Shown piece after piece: positions 50,572 to 58,997 of a stretch of DNA of 64,000 bases; within the stretch, counting starts at the first letter, position 1, and the number at the start of each line of letters is the position of its first letter. Location: positions 372,001 through 436,000 of the forward strand of contig NZ_KB891842.1 of assembly GCF_000373565.1 (NCBI RefSeq), given 5' to 3'. This DNA is from Streptomyces sp. HmicA12. GTDB taxonomy: Bacteria > Actinomycetota > Actinomycetes > Streptomycetales > Streptomycetaceae. A program made the translations under genes and the position numbers. The notes beneath the pieces were generated by a model, which saw only the letters and a program-made list of their open reading frames with translations, ran no database searches and was not told where the DNA came from.

Positions 50572-51861
50572 TCAACGCAGGCCGTAGTACAGCGAGTTGT
50601 GCGCGGTGTCCGGCATGTACAGCACGTCGTTCCCGTCCGAGTCGCGGCGCACCGCGAGCCGGTCCGCGGTCACGCCCGGCGCCGCGGACTGCGCGGTCCA
50701 GGACCCGTCGGCCGTCTGGGTCGCGGAGAAGACGCGGTCGGTGCCGGACGAGGTCACGTAGTAGACCCGCTTGGTGTCCGTCTCGTCCCAGGTGATGCCG
50801 AGGGCGGCCGAGGTCTGGCCCGCCGCGTACACGGTCTTGCGGACCCAGGAGGCTCCGCTCGGGTACGCGTAGTACACGCGGAAGTCGCCGCCGCTGTCGG
50901 ACGAGCGGTAGCGGTAGGCGACCTTGGGCGTCGAGCCGTCGAGGGTCAGCTTCGCGCTCTGGACCGCCGGCCCGGTGTAGGCGTTGTCGTTGCTCCACAC
51001 CTCGTCCGTGGTGAGGTCCTGGATCACGTCGGAGGTGTCGGGCGTGACCGGAGTGGTGACCGCCGCGCCCGTGCTGTCCGCGAAGGAGCCGGTCGACGGG
51101 TCGTAGCTCAGGTACGTGAGCTGGTGGCGGAACGCGACCGCCGGCGCCTTGGCCCACTCGAACAGGATGTGCACGCGGCCCGACGCGTCCACCGTCAGGT
51201 CGTCCGGGTACACCGAGCGGTACAGCGCACTGGCGAACGTGGTCACCACGCTCCAGCGCGAGGCGGCGTTGTCCCAGCGGTAGAGCTTGCCGGGGCGCTG
51301 GTCGCTGCCGGTGCCGACCCGGGCGATCACGTACAGGTCGCCGTTGGGCGCCGTGGTCACGACCGGGTAGGTGATGCCCTCGCCCTGGTCGGGCAGTTCG
51401 GAGGCGTGGTCGGTGACGCTGCCGCCGGGGGCGTCGGTGCGGAAGTAGCGCCAGGCGTTGGCGTGCATGGAGGCGAACACGTGCAGACGGCCGCTGCCGT
51501 CGCGTGCCACCGACGGCTGGTTGTGGCCGTTGTCGTCGGGGAACTCGGCCTGCTGCCCGTCGCTGTTCAGCAGCGGCAGCCGGCTCCAGACGCCGTCGGG
51601 GTCGCGGCGGGCGATCGCCGGACGGTGGGTCGCCGCGGTCGAACCGGGCTCGTTGAAGGCGAAGTACGTGTACTGGCCGCGGCCCTTGTACGTGGCGACC
51701 GGCGTCCACCAGGCGGCCTGGTTCGACGAGTCCATCGCGTACGGGACCTTCTCGACGGCCGTGGCCGCCGCACTGTCGGCCTGGGCGGCCTGGACCGGCA
51801 TGACCAGGGCGGCCAGGGTCGCGGCCGAGGCGGCGTACGCGCGTGCCGAGGGACGTTTCAT
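50572..51861 (-). CDS. Secreted BNR-4 repeat protein, polysaccharide-lyase-like
   Basis: This 429-aa secreted protein has a signal peptide ending around 'VQAAQADS'. The mature part resembles the BNR_4 seven-bladed propeller: 'QAAWWTPVATYKGRGQYTYFAFNEP', 'DDNGHNQPSVARDGSGRLHVFASMHANAWRYFR' and 'GEGITYPVVTTAPNGDLYVIARVG'. In PL24/PL25 ulvan lyases, a His in an equivalent NGHNxP segment takes part in catalysis (established for the family), so a lyase acting on a uronic-acid glycan is plausible. Context (sugar ABC importer and FAD oxidoreductase) supports glycan use. The exact polysaccharide is unknown. Confidence 0.82.
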   Translation of the reverse strand: MKRPSARAYAASAATLAALVMPVQAAQADSAAATAVEKVPYAMDSSNQAAWWTPVATYKGRGQYTYFAFNEPGSTAATHRPAIARRDPDGVWSRLPLLNSDGQQAEFPDDNGHNQPSVARDGSGRLHVFASMHANAWRYFRTDAPGGSVTDHASELPDQGEGITYPVVTTAPNGDLYVIARVGTGSDQRPGKLYRWDNAASRWSVVTTFASALYRSVYPDDLTVDASGRVHILFEWAKAPAVAFRHQLTYLSYDPSTGSFADSTGAAVTTPVTPDTSDVIQDLTTDEVWSNDNAYTGPAVQSAKLTLDGSTPKVAYRYRSSDSGGDFRVYYAYPSGASWVRKTVYAAGQTSAALGITWDETDTKRVYYVTSSGTDRVFSATQTADGSWTAQSAAPGVTADRLAVRRDSDGNDVLYMPDTAHNSLYYGLR

Positions 51862-51948
51862 CGTGAACTCCTAAGCGGGTGCGGGTGCGGGTGGTGCCGA
51901 ACAGGAGTGGCCCGTGGGCCGGTCCGGAGGGGAGCGCGGAACGACGAA

Positions 51949-51984
51949 GGGCCCGGTGCTGGTCGTACGACGTCCACCGGGCCC
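51949..51984. terminator. Terminator of the second sugar-binding protein gene
   Basis: GGGCCCGGTG (51949-51958) pairs with CACCGGGCCC (51975-51984); the loop itself contains a GTCGTACGAC palindrome. It lies just past the binding-protein stop on the minus strand, separating it from the BNR-4 gene. Confidence 0.7.
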
Positions 51985-52006
51985 CTGGGCCGTACCGCGT
52001 TCGGGC

Positions 52007-53308
52007 TCAGCGCTTGATGAGCGCGGCGACCTCCTCGCCCGCCTGCTTCATCGCGTCCTTCGGCTTCGACTTGCCGACCAGGACGGCCTGGACCTGCTTG
52101 GCGACGGCCTCCTCGATCTGGGCGTTCTGCGCGTACCGCCAGAACGGGCTGCCGGTCGCCGTCTTGGTGATCTTCTCGGTCCACTCGGTGGAGAAGGTGT
52201 CCTTGGCGACCTTCGGGTCGGCCAGACCGGCCTTGGTCGACGGCGGCAGGGCACGCTCGACGAAGTAGTCGGTGACGGTGGCCTGGTCGGTCGTGGTGTG
52301 CAGCGCGAACTCGGTCGCCGCGTCCTGCCCCTTGCCCTTGACGATCGCGATGACACCGCCCCACAGCAGCGCCTGCGGCGTGTCACCGGCCTTCAGCACG
52401 GGACGCTCCAGCGGCTGCATCGCGTCGGCCAGCGTCTTGTCCTTGGACTGGGCCGCGGTCACGCCCTTGCCGATGATGGCGTCGTCGTAGAACGCGGCCT
52501 TGCCCTGCCCGAACAGGGCGCGCGCGTCGAAGCGGTCCACGTCCGCGGCGATCAGCTTGTCGTCGTGGAGCTTCTTGTACCAGGTGACCGCGTCGATCGA
52601 GGCGTCGTCGCCGATGGTCACCTTCTCGCCGTCCATGAGGGTGCAGCCGAAGGTCTGCATCCACGGGAAGATGTCCTTGAGCTGCGCGACCTTGGTGGCC
52701 GCGGCGTAGGGCACGACCCCGCCGCCGAGCTTCTTCAGCTCCCGCAGCGCGTCCTCGAACTCCTCGACGGTGGTGGGGTGCTTGTCGATGCCCGCCTTCG
52801 ACAGGAGCTTGGAGTTGGCGATGACACCGATCGAGCCGGTGTTCCACGGCAGGCCGTACTGCTTGCCGTCGTACTTGCCGCTCGCGAGCGCCACATCCGT
52901 GTAACCGCCCTTGCCGGCCACGGAACCGAGGTCGGCGAGCTTGCCCATCTGCGCCACGGCGGCGAGCCAGGCGATGTCGAGGTGTATGGCGCCGGTGGTC
53001 TCGCCGCCGCCGAGCTTCAGCGTGAGCTGGCTCAGGTACTCGTTGTACGGGTACGAGACCGCACGGATCTTCGACTTCTTGTCCTTCTCCCACGCCGCGA
53101 TGATCTTCTCGATCGAGGGCTTGGCGGCCTCCTCGTTCAGCGACCAGGAGGAGAAGTCGAAGTTCTTCGACTTGGTGTCGCCGCCGTTCGAGGAGGTGCT
53201 GGCGCCGGACGGGGCGCACGCACCGAGCACGCCGGCGCCGGCCACACCGAGCGCGCCGATGCCGAACATGCGCAGGGCGCCGCGCCGACTGATGCCAGAG
53301 GTGGTCAT
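52007..53308 (-). CDS. Sugar-binding lipoprotein of the second ABC importer
   Basis: This 433-aa family-1 solute-binding protein has a twin-arginine signal 'SRRGALRMFGIGALGVAG' leading to the lipobox 'VLGAC' (Cys31). The mature part begins 'FDFSSWSLNEEAAKPSIEKII' and contains 'HLDIAWLAAVAQMGKLADLG', typical of oligosaccharide binders. ATG 53308 has GGAGAC upstream. It is the third gene after the two permeases on the minus strand and would deliver oligosaccharides, perhaps products of the neighbouring BNR-4 protein. Confidence 0.9.
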   Translation of the reverse strand: MTTSGISRRGALRMFGIGALGVAGAGVLGACAPSGASTSSNGGDTKSKNFDFSSWSLNEEAAKPSIEKIIAAWEKDKKSKIRAVSYPYNEYLSQLTLKLGGGETTGAIHLDIAWLAAVAQMGKLADLGSVAGKGGYTDVALASGKYDGKQYGLPWNTGSIGVIANSKLLSKAGIDKHPTTVEEFEDALRELKKLGGGVVPYAAATKVAQLKDIFPWMQTFGCTLMDGEKVTIGDDASIDAVTWYKKLHDDKLIAADVDRFDARALFGQGKAAFYDDAIIGKGVTAAQSKDKTLADAMQPLERPVLKAGDTPQALLWGGVIAIVKGKGQDAATEFALHTTTDQATVTDYFVERALPPSTKAGLADPKVAKDTFSTEWTEKITKTATGSPFWRYAQNAQIEEAVAKQVQAVLVGKSKPKDAMKQAGEEVAALIKR

Positions 53309-53407
53309 GGTGTCTCCATGGGGGAGTGAGGCGGAAGGGGAAGTGCGTGGGGGCGCGTGCGGGCTCGGCCCGCCCGGGTTCAGCTGGGTGCTTGCGGTGC
53401 TGCTCGG

Positions 53408-54343
53408 CTACTTGACCGAACCGGCGGTCATGCCGCCGACGAGGTAGCGCTGCAGGAACATGAAGGCGACGACCACCGGGACGGAGACGACGAGCGAGGC
53501 CGCCATCAACTCGGGCCAGGCGGTCTGGAACTCGCCGATGTAGGTGGAGACGAGGCCGGGCGGCAGGGTCTGCTTCTCCTTGTCGGCCAGCGTCACCGCG
53601 AAGATGAAGTCGTTCCAGCCGCGGACGAAGGCGAACAGGCCGGCGGCGATCATGCCGGGCGCGGCCAGCGGCGCCACGATGGAGTGCAGTGTGCGCCAGC
53701 GCGAGGCGCCGTCGATGGACGCGGCCTCCAGGAGGGCGTCCGGGATGGTGTCGAAGATGCCCTTAAGCATCCACACGCACAGCGGCATCGTGAACGTGGT
53801 GAAGGACAGCACCAGCGCGGTGTACGTGTTCAGCAGGCCGAAGCTGGAGAACACGGCGTACAGCGTCACCAGCAGGAGAGCCTGCGGGAACATCTGGGAC
53901 GCCAGCACCATGTGCATCAGGGAACGGCGCCCGCGGTAGCGGAACTTGGAGAACGAGTAGCCCATGTACGTGGCGACGATCACGCTCAGCACGGCGGTGA
54001 TCGTGGCGACGATCAGGGAGTTGACCAGGTACTTGATCAGCTGGTCGTTCTCGGCGAGGGCCGTGAAGTTGCTGAAGGTGAGATCCGTCGGGATCAGCTT
54101 CGGCGGGAACTGGAAGGTCGACTCGGGGCTGCTCAGCGCCGTGGCGAGCAGCCAGTAGACCGGCAGCAGGCCGAAGGCGCCGATGACGACGACCGCGGTC
54201 CAGGCGGCTATCCGCGAGCGCAGCAGGTCCTTGCGTATCCGGCGGCGCGAGGTGCGCCCGGTGGCGGAGGCGGACGGCCGCAGCGCGTCGGTGCCGGACA
54301 TCTGGGTGGAGGTCATGTCGGCAAGGGGGGTCGTGGAGGTCAT
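53408..54343 (-). CDS. Sugar ABC transporter permease, MalG type (second importer)
   Basis: This 311-aa protein has six predicted membrane segments after a Ser/Thr/Arg-rich N-terminus. The EAA loop is 'DALLEAASIDGASRWRTLHSIV' and the end 'FMFLQRYLVGGMTAGSVK' is standard for MalG-type proteins. ATG 54343 overlaps the upstream permease's stop (ATGA), showing translational coupling. No ATPase gene lies in the cluster, as with the first importer at 855. Confidence 0.9.
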   Translation of the reverse strand: MTSTTPLADMTSTQMSGTDALRPSASATGRTSRRRIRKDLLRSRIAAWTAVVVIGAFGLLPVYWLLATALSSPESTFQFPPKLIPTDLTFSNFTALAENDQLIKYLVNSLIVATITAVLSVIVATYMGYSFSKFRYRGRRSLMHMVLASQMFPQALLLVTLYAVFSSFGLLNTYTALVLSFTTFTMPLCVWMLKGIFDTIPDALLEAASIDGASRWRTLHSIVAPLAAPGMIAAGLFAFVRGWNDFIFAVTLADKEKQTLPPGLVSTYIGEFQTAWPELMAASLVVSVPVVVAFMFLQRYLVGGMTAGSVK

Positions 54344-55284
54344 CGGGCGTCGCCCTTCCGCTCGGTGATCCTGAGGTAGACGGCGACGAGGACGAGCAGG
54401 AGCAGCATCCACAGGCCGCCGAGGGCGGTCGCCCGGCCGATGTCGAAGCCCTTGAAGGCGGTCTGGTACACGGCGGTCGCGAAGGTCTCGGTGGAACCGG
54501 CCGGGCCGCCGCCCGTGAGGACGTAGATGGTGTCGAAGTGCTGGAAGTTCCAGATGAACTCCAGGAGCAGCACGATCGAGGCGACCCCGCGGACCTGGGG
54601 CCAGGTCACGTTGAAGAAGCGCCGGATCGAGCCCGCGCCGTCCATCGAGGCCGCTTCGTGCAGCTCCTTGGGCACGGTCTGCAGACCGGCGAGGAGCATC
54701 ACCATCATCCAGGGGAAGCTCGCCCAGGTCTTGGTGATGATCACGGCGAGCATGGCGGTGCCCGGCTGGCCGAGCCAGGAGATGGACTCGTCGATGAGGC
54801 CGGTCTTCATGAGGACGCCGTTCAGCACGCCGTAGTTGGCGTTGAAGATCCACATCCAGAGGAAGGAGACCACCACACCCGGGATCACCCAGGGAAAGAG
54901 GAAGAGGCCACGCATGAAGCCGCTGCCCTTGAGGCCCGTGTTGAGGGCGAGGGCGAGGGCGAAGCCGAGCACGAAGGGGACGAGCGTCGCGCCGACGGTG
55001 AAGATCAGCGTCTGCTTGAAGATCGTGAGGAAGTCGCCGTTCAGCCAGTACGTGAAGTTGTCGAGGCCGACGAACTCCCGGCCCGGCAGCCGCAGGTCCT
55101 GCTTGAAGAAGCCGGTGATCAGGGCGGAGATCAGCGGATAGAAGATGATCGCCGCGAACAGGGCGAGCCCCGGGGCGGTCAGCAGCAGGGCGAACGCGCC
55201 GTTGGAGAGCCGTCCGCCGGTCCGCTCACGGTCGGTGCGCTCGCGGGGTGGAGCGACCTTCTGGGGAGGTGCGGCCGTACTCAT
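54340..55284 (-). CDS. Sugar ABC transporter permease, MalF type (second importer)
   Basis: This 314-aa membrane protein is the first gene of the second sugar import operon. It has the typical 'ALLLTAPGLALFAAIIFYPL' first helix, 'FMRGLFLFPWVIPGVVVSFLWMWIF' and EAA loop 'KELHEAASMDGAGSIRRFFNVT'. ATG 55284 is divergent from the FAD oxidoreductase; the 353-bp region between them contains repeated elements. Cargo is likely an oligosaccharide. Confidence 0.9.
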   Translation of the reverse strand: MSTAAPPQKVAPPRERTDRERTGGRLSNGAFALLLTAPGLALFAAIIFYPLISALITGFFKQDLRLPGREFVGLDNFTYWLNGDFLTIFKQTLIFTVGATLVPFVLGFALALALNTGLKGSGFMRGLFLFPWVIPGVVVSFLWMWIFNANYGVLNGVLMKTGLIDESISWLGQPGTAMLAVIITKTWASFPWMMVMLLAGLQTVPKELHEAASMDGAGSIRRFFNVTWPQVRGVASIVLLLEFIWNFQHFDTIYVLTGGGPAGSTETFATAVYQTAFKGFDIGRATALGGLWMLLLLVLVAVYLRITERKGDAR

Positions 55285-55463
55285 GGGTGTGTCCTCTCGA
55301 ACGGGGCGGGAGCGCCGGGGCCCTGGGTGAACGTCGTCCCCGCTCCATTGAACGCAACTTGCAGCATGCGGGATCGTTCTCCATATCGTGCGACGGCGTC
55401 AACCCTTTTGGTCGGTGAATCGCCGGTTCTGTGCGGGCCCGGCGAACTCGTCCTACCTGCCAT

Positions 55464-55549
55464 GTAGTTGAACTTGTGCTGGTGGCAGCCGTACCGGCGG
55501 CTGCGCCGGGAATCTACAACACATCCCACTAGCTGAACAGTAGTTGCAC
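55464..55549. promoter_or_regulatory. Direct repeats in the 353-bp divergent promoter region (55285-55637)
   Basis: Three related 10-mers occur: GTAGTTGAAC (55464-55473), CTAGCTGAAC (55529-55538) and GTAGTTGCAC (55540-55549). The last two are 11 bp apart, one helical turn. They lie between the ABC operon (minus) and the FAD oxidoreductase (plus), in the least GC-rich part of the neighbourhood. A GCAACTTGC dyad (about 55355-55363) is also present. The nearby IclR-type regulator is a candidate binder. No gene is seen in the gap. Confidence 0.45.
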
Positions 55550-55637
55550 AATGTGGATGTGATGTACGTTCATGGTCGCTCCGCTGCGGCGGGGAGCGTC
55601 TGGGATTCACCTGGCATCACATCAAGGAGGCCGCACC

Positions 55638-57926
55638 GTGCGGGAAGAAGAGGTCCACTACGACATCGCCGTCATCGGCGGGGGCCTGGCGGGGACCTGC
55701 GCGGCCATCGCCGCGGCCCGGCTCGGCCGACGCGTCGCCCTGGTCAACAACCGTCCCGTCCTGGGCGGCAACGCCAGCAGCGAGGTCCGCGTCTGGGTCT
55801 GCGGCGCCACCGCACACGGCGTGCACCGATGGGCCCGCGAGACCGGCATCATGGGCGAGCTCTACACCGAGAACCAGTTCCGCAACCCCGAGGGGAACCC
55901 GTACTACTGGGACCAGGTCGTCCTCGACGCGGTGCGCGCCGAGCCGAACATCGACCTGTACCTCAACACCGATGTGCGCGAGGCCGACGCGAGCGGCCCG
56001 GAGGACGCACGCGAGGTGCACTCCTGCACCGGCTGGATGATGGGCTCCGAACGGCGCATCACCTTCCACGCACGCCAGTTCCTGGACTGCACCGGTGACG
56101 GCCTGCTCGGCCATCTCGCCGGCGCCCGCTACCGCGTCGGCCGCGAGGCCCGAGCGGAGTTCGGCGAGCCCTGGGCGCCCGACGAGGGCGACGAGGCGCT
56201 GCTCGGATCGACGATCCTGTTCCACACCAAGGACACCGGCCGCCCGGTCAAGTTCGTGCCGCCCGCCTACGCCAAGGATCTGTCGACCACGCCCATCCTG
56301 CGCAACCGCGTCCTGCGCACCGGGGACAACGGCTGCGACTACTGGTGGGTCGAGTGGGGCGGCGAGCTCGACACCGTGCACGACAACGAGCGGATCCGCG
56401 ACGAACTCCAGTCCGTCGTCATGGGCATCTGGGACCACATCAAGAACTCCGGCGAGTTCCCGGACGCCGCCAACCTCACGCTGGAATGGGTCGGCAGCCT
56501 CCCCGGCAAGCGCGAGTACCGCCGCTTCCTCGGCGACCACGTCCTCACCCAGCAGGACATCCTCGAACAGCGGCAGTTCCCCGACCGCGTCGCCTTCGGC
56601 GGCTGGTCCGTCGACCTCCACCCCGTGCAGGGCATGTACGCCGACGAGCCCGGCGCCCGCCAGCGCTACGCGGACGGCATCTTCCACATCCCACTGCGCT
56701 CCCTGTACTCGGCGAACGTCACGAACCTGCTGTTCGCCGGGCGGAACATCTCCGCCACCCACATCGCGTTCGGCGCCACCCGCGTCATGGCGACCTGCGC
56801 CACGATCGGCGAGGCGGCCGGTACCGCGGCCGCGCTCTGCGTCACCGAGGGGCTCAGCCCGCGCGAACTGGCCGCCAAGCGCCCCGAGCTGGTGCGCCGC
56901 GCCCTGCTGCGCCAGGACGCCTCGGTGATCGGCCTGGCCGACGACGACCCCGACAACCTGGCCCGCACCGCCCGCGTCACCGCCTCCTCGCACCTGGCCC
57001 GGCTGGCCGCGGAGCCGACCCCCGACGCGCCCGGCGAGCCGCACCCGCTCACCCGCGACCTGGCTCTGCTGCTGCCGGTGGACCCCGCGCTCGACTCGGT
57101 CGACCTGCTCCTGCACGGAGCCGACGACGGGCGGCCGCGCGAACTCACCGTGGAGCTGTGGGGCACGGGCCGCCCGGAGAACGCGGTCCCGGTGGACCAC
57201 CTGCTCACGACCGAGGTCACCGTGGCGCCGGGCGGCCCGCACTGGGTCACCGCCCGCTTCGACCACCACCCGGACACCCCCGAGAACGTCATCCTGATCG
57301 TGCGGGCCTGCCCCGGCGCGGCCCTCGTCCTGCTCCCCGAGCGCACCGACGGAGTCCTCGCGCTGCGCGGCAGGGTCGAGGGGGACGCGGCCGTCGACCA
57401 CGACATCCCGGAGGAGGAGGGACAGTTGGTCCTGGAGTGGCAGGCCCGCGGCCTGCGCCGGCAGACCTTCGCCTTCCGCGCGAGCCCGGACACGGCCGCG
57501 TTCAGGCCCGAGCGGTCCGTCGGCGGCTTCCAGCGCGCCTACGGCGGACCGCAGGTGTGGTCGTCCGAGCCGCTGCGGGAGGCGGAGTGGCTCAGCCTCG
57601 ACTGGGACCACGCGCAGCAGCTCACCGAAGCACGCGTGGTGTTCGACGACGACGTCGACGAGTACCTGAACAACCTGCACCGCCACCGCACCCCGTACGA
57701 GGTCATGCCGGAACTGGTCCGCGACTACCGCATCCAGAGCCGCGACCTCGACGGCACCTGGCTCACGCTGCTGACGGTGAAGGACAACCGGCGCCGGCAC
57801 CGCGTGCACCCGCTGACCGGCCCGGACGGCGGACCCGTGCGCACGGACGCGCTGCGGCTCGTGGTCGACGCGACGCACGGGGCGCGGCGCGCGCACGTGA
57901 TCGCGTTCAAGGCGTACGGAGCGTAG
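55638..57926 (+). CDS. Large FAD-dependent oxidoreductase (FAD_oxidored family) with C-terminal beta-rich domain
   Basis: This 762-aa protein has an N-terminal FAD domain: 'YDIAVIGGGLAGTCAAIAAARLGRRVALVNNRPVLGGNASSEVRVW', with the closing 'NLLFAGRNISATHIAFGATRVMATCATIGEAAGTAAAL'. This is the family often annotated with xanthan or other glycan utilisation. The C-terminal 250 residues are beta-rich and may bind carbohydrate. GTG 55638 follows AAGGAGG at ideal spacing. It is divergent from the sugar ABC operon and convergent with the IclR gene. Its substrate, perhaps an oxidised or unsaturated sugar, is not known. Its last codons lie in a 15-bp tandem repeat. Confidence 0.85.
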   Translation: MREEEVHYDIAVIGGGLAGTCAAIAAARLGRRVALVNNRPVLGGNASSEVRVWVCGATAHGVHRWARETGIMGELYTENQFRNPEGNPYYWDQVVLDAVRAEPNIDLYLNTDVREADASGPEDAREVHSCTGWMMGSERRITFHARQFLDCTGDGLLGHLAGARYRVGREARAEFGEPWAPDEGDEALLGSTILFHTKDTGRPVKFVPPAYAKDLSTTPILRNRVLRTGDNGCDYWWVEWGGELDTVHDNERIRDELQSVVMGIWDHIKNSGEFPDAANLTLEWVGSLPGKREYRRFLGDHVLTQQDILEQRQFPDRVAFGGWSVDLHPVQGMYADEPGARQRYADGIFHIPLRSLYSANVTNLLFAGRNISATHIAFGATRVMATCATIGEAAGTAAALCVTEGLSPRELAAKRPELVRRALLRQDASVIGLADDDPDNLARTARVTASSHLARLAAEPTPDAPGEPHPLTRDLALLLPVDPALDSVDLLLHGADDGRPRELTVELWGTGRPENAVPVDHLLTTEVTVAPGGPHWVTARFDHHPDTPENVILIVRACPGAALVLLPERTDGVLALRGRVEGDAAVDHDIPEEEGQLVLEWQARGLRRQTFAFRASPDTAAFRPERSVGGFQRAYGGPQVWSSEPLREAEWLSLDWDHAQQLTEARVVFDDDVDEYLNNLHRHRTPYEVMPELVRDYRIQSRDLDGTWLTLLTVKDNRRRHRVHPLTGPDGGPVRTDALRLVVDATHGARRAHVIAFKAYGA

Positions 57927-57956
57927 GTGTACGGGGCGTAGATGTACGGCGCGTAG
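57912..57956. repeat. Three tandem 15-bp repeats spanning the stop codon
   Basis: Units at 57912-57926, 57927-57941 and 57942-57956 share the pattern xxGTACGGxGCGTAG. Each ends in an in-frame TAG, so the end of the FAD oxidoreductase is a triplicated 'YGA-stop'. This looks like slippage duplication of the last codons. Confidence 0.8.
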
Positions 57957-57962
57957 GCGTGC

Positions 57963-58009
57963 GGGAAGGGCCCTGCACAGGTCGCACGACCTGTGCAGGG
58001 CCCCTTCCC
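57963..58009. terminator. Bidirectional terminator between FAD oxidoreductase and IclR regulator
   Basis: A long hairpin of about 22 bp with one bulged G in the right arm (left 57963-57984, right 57987-58009) lies between convergent genes. Confidence 0.85.
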
Positions 58010-58019
58010 CATACGCGCC

Positions 58020-58808
58020 TCAGAGCGCCCCGAGCGCCTGACTGATGGCGTCGGCGGCCTCGATGACCTCACGCGTGAGGGCCTGCCGCTGTCCGTCGGC
58101 CTCGGTGTGGTCGCCGAGCACCGACGTGGGACCCCACAGGGAGATGGCGGCGACGACGTCCCCCGAGGCGTCACGGACCGGCGCCGCGAGCGAAGCGCGC
58201 CCCAGGGCGCGCTCCTCGGCCTCTACGGCGTAGCCGGAACGCCGCACGGAGTCGATCTCGGTGTCGAGCAGATCGTGACTCGTGGTCGTGAAATCGGTGT
58301 GCGCGTCGAGCGGCTCGGGCAGCAGCCGGCGCCGCTCCTTGGGGCTCAGGCCGGTCAGCAGGCACTTGCCGATGCTGGTGGCGTGCAGCGGGGCGGTGTG
58401 CCCGGCCTGCGTGTACGACTTGGGGGCGCGGGAGCCCTCGAAGTTGCACAGGAACATCAGCTCGGTGCCGCGCCGGACCGCGACGTTCGCCCCGAGGCCG
58501 GTGCGGGTGGCGAGCTCCTGGAGGACCATCCGGGCGGCCCGGTGGACGGGGTGCCGGTTGGCCGCGGTCGCGGCGAGCGGGAGGATCCCCAGGCTGAGCC
58601 GGTACAGGTTGCTGAGCGGGTCGCGTTCGACCATGTCGAGGCGCTCGAGGGTGGACAGCAGCCGGGACGTGGTGGAGGAGCCGAGGCCGGTGAGTTCGGC
58701 GACGTCGGAGACGCGCAGCTCGGCGCGGCCGGAGTCGAGTGCGCGCAGCACCGACACCGCTCGTTCGACGCTCTGGTTCGTCCCGGCGTCGGTCGCCCGA
58801 GTAGCCAT
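58020..58808 (-). CDS. IclR-family transcriptional regulator
   Basis: This 262-aa protein has an N-terminal winged HTH 'QSVERAVSVLRALDSGRAELRVSDVAELTGLGSSTTSRLLSTLERL' and the C-terminal effector domain with 'HATSIGKCLLTGLSPKERRRLL' and 'GYAVEAEERALGRASLAAPVRDASGDVVAAISLWG'. ATG 58808 follows GGAGGGT. IclR proteins commonly govern sugar-acid and glycan pathways; the convergent FAD oxidoreductase and its divergent ABC operon are likely targets. A TGCAA-N5-TTGCA dyad stands just before its start. Confidence 0.92.
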   Translation of the reverse strand: MATRATDAGTNQSVERAVSVLRALDSGRAELRVSDVAELTGLGSSTTSRLLSTLERLDMVERDPLSNLYRLSLGILPLAATAANRHPVHRAARMVLQELATRTGLGANVAVRRGTELMFLCNFEGSRAPKSYTQAGHTAPLHATSIGKCLLTGLSPKERRRLLPEPLDAHTDFTTTSHDLLDTEIDSVRRSGYAVEAEERALGRASLAAPVRDASGDVVAAISLWGPTSVLGDHTEADGQRQALTREVIEAADAISQALGAL

Positions 58809-58822
58809 GACCCTCCTAGTTC

Positions 58823-58837
58823 TGCAAATGGCTTGCA
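58823..58837. promoter_or_regulatory. Inverted repeat before the IclR gene
   Basis: TGCAA (58823-58827) and TTGCA (58833-58837) form an inverted repeat 15 bp before the start codon, with another TGCA at 58843. It is an autoregulatory operator candidate; TTGCA also occurs in the 55285-55637 gap. Confidence 0.45.
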
Positions 58838-58997
58838 CTATCTGCATCAGCATATCGCGTTGCCGTGAAGGGCGTTCCTGGAATTCACTGGATACGCAGG
58901 TGGTGTGTGAAGCCCCCGTGAGCACCCTGCGAAGGGAGTGTCAGTGGGGGCGCATATGCTGCTGCGACATTTACGCAGGACCTGGGGAGGGTGCGGC

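Noticed and set aside
57912..57956. Tandem repeat considered as a mobile-element target or attachment site
   Set aside because: There is no flanking tRNA, integrase or second copy elsewhere in the window; simple slippage explains it.
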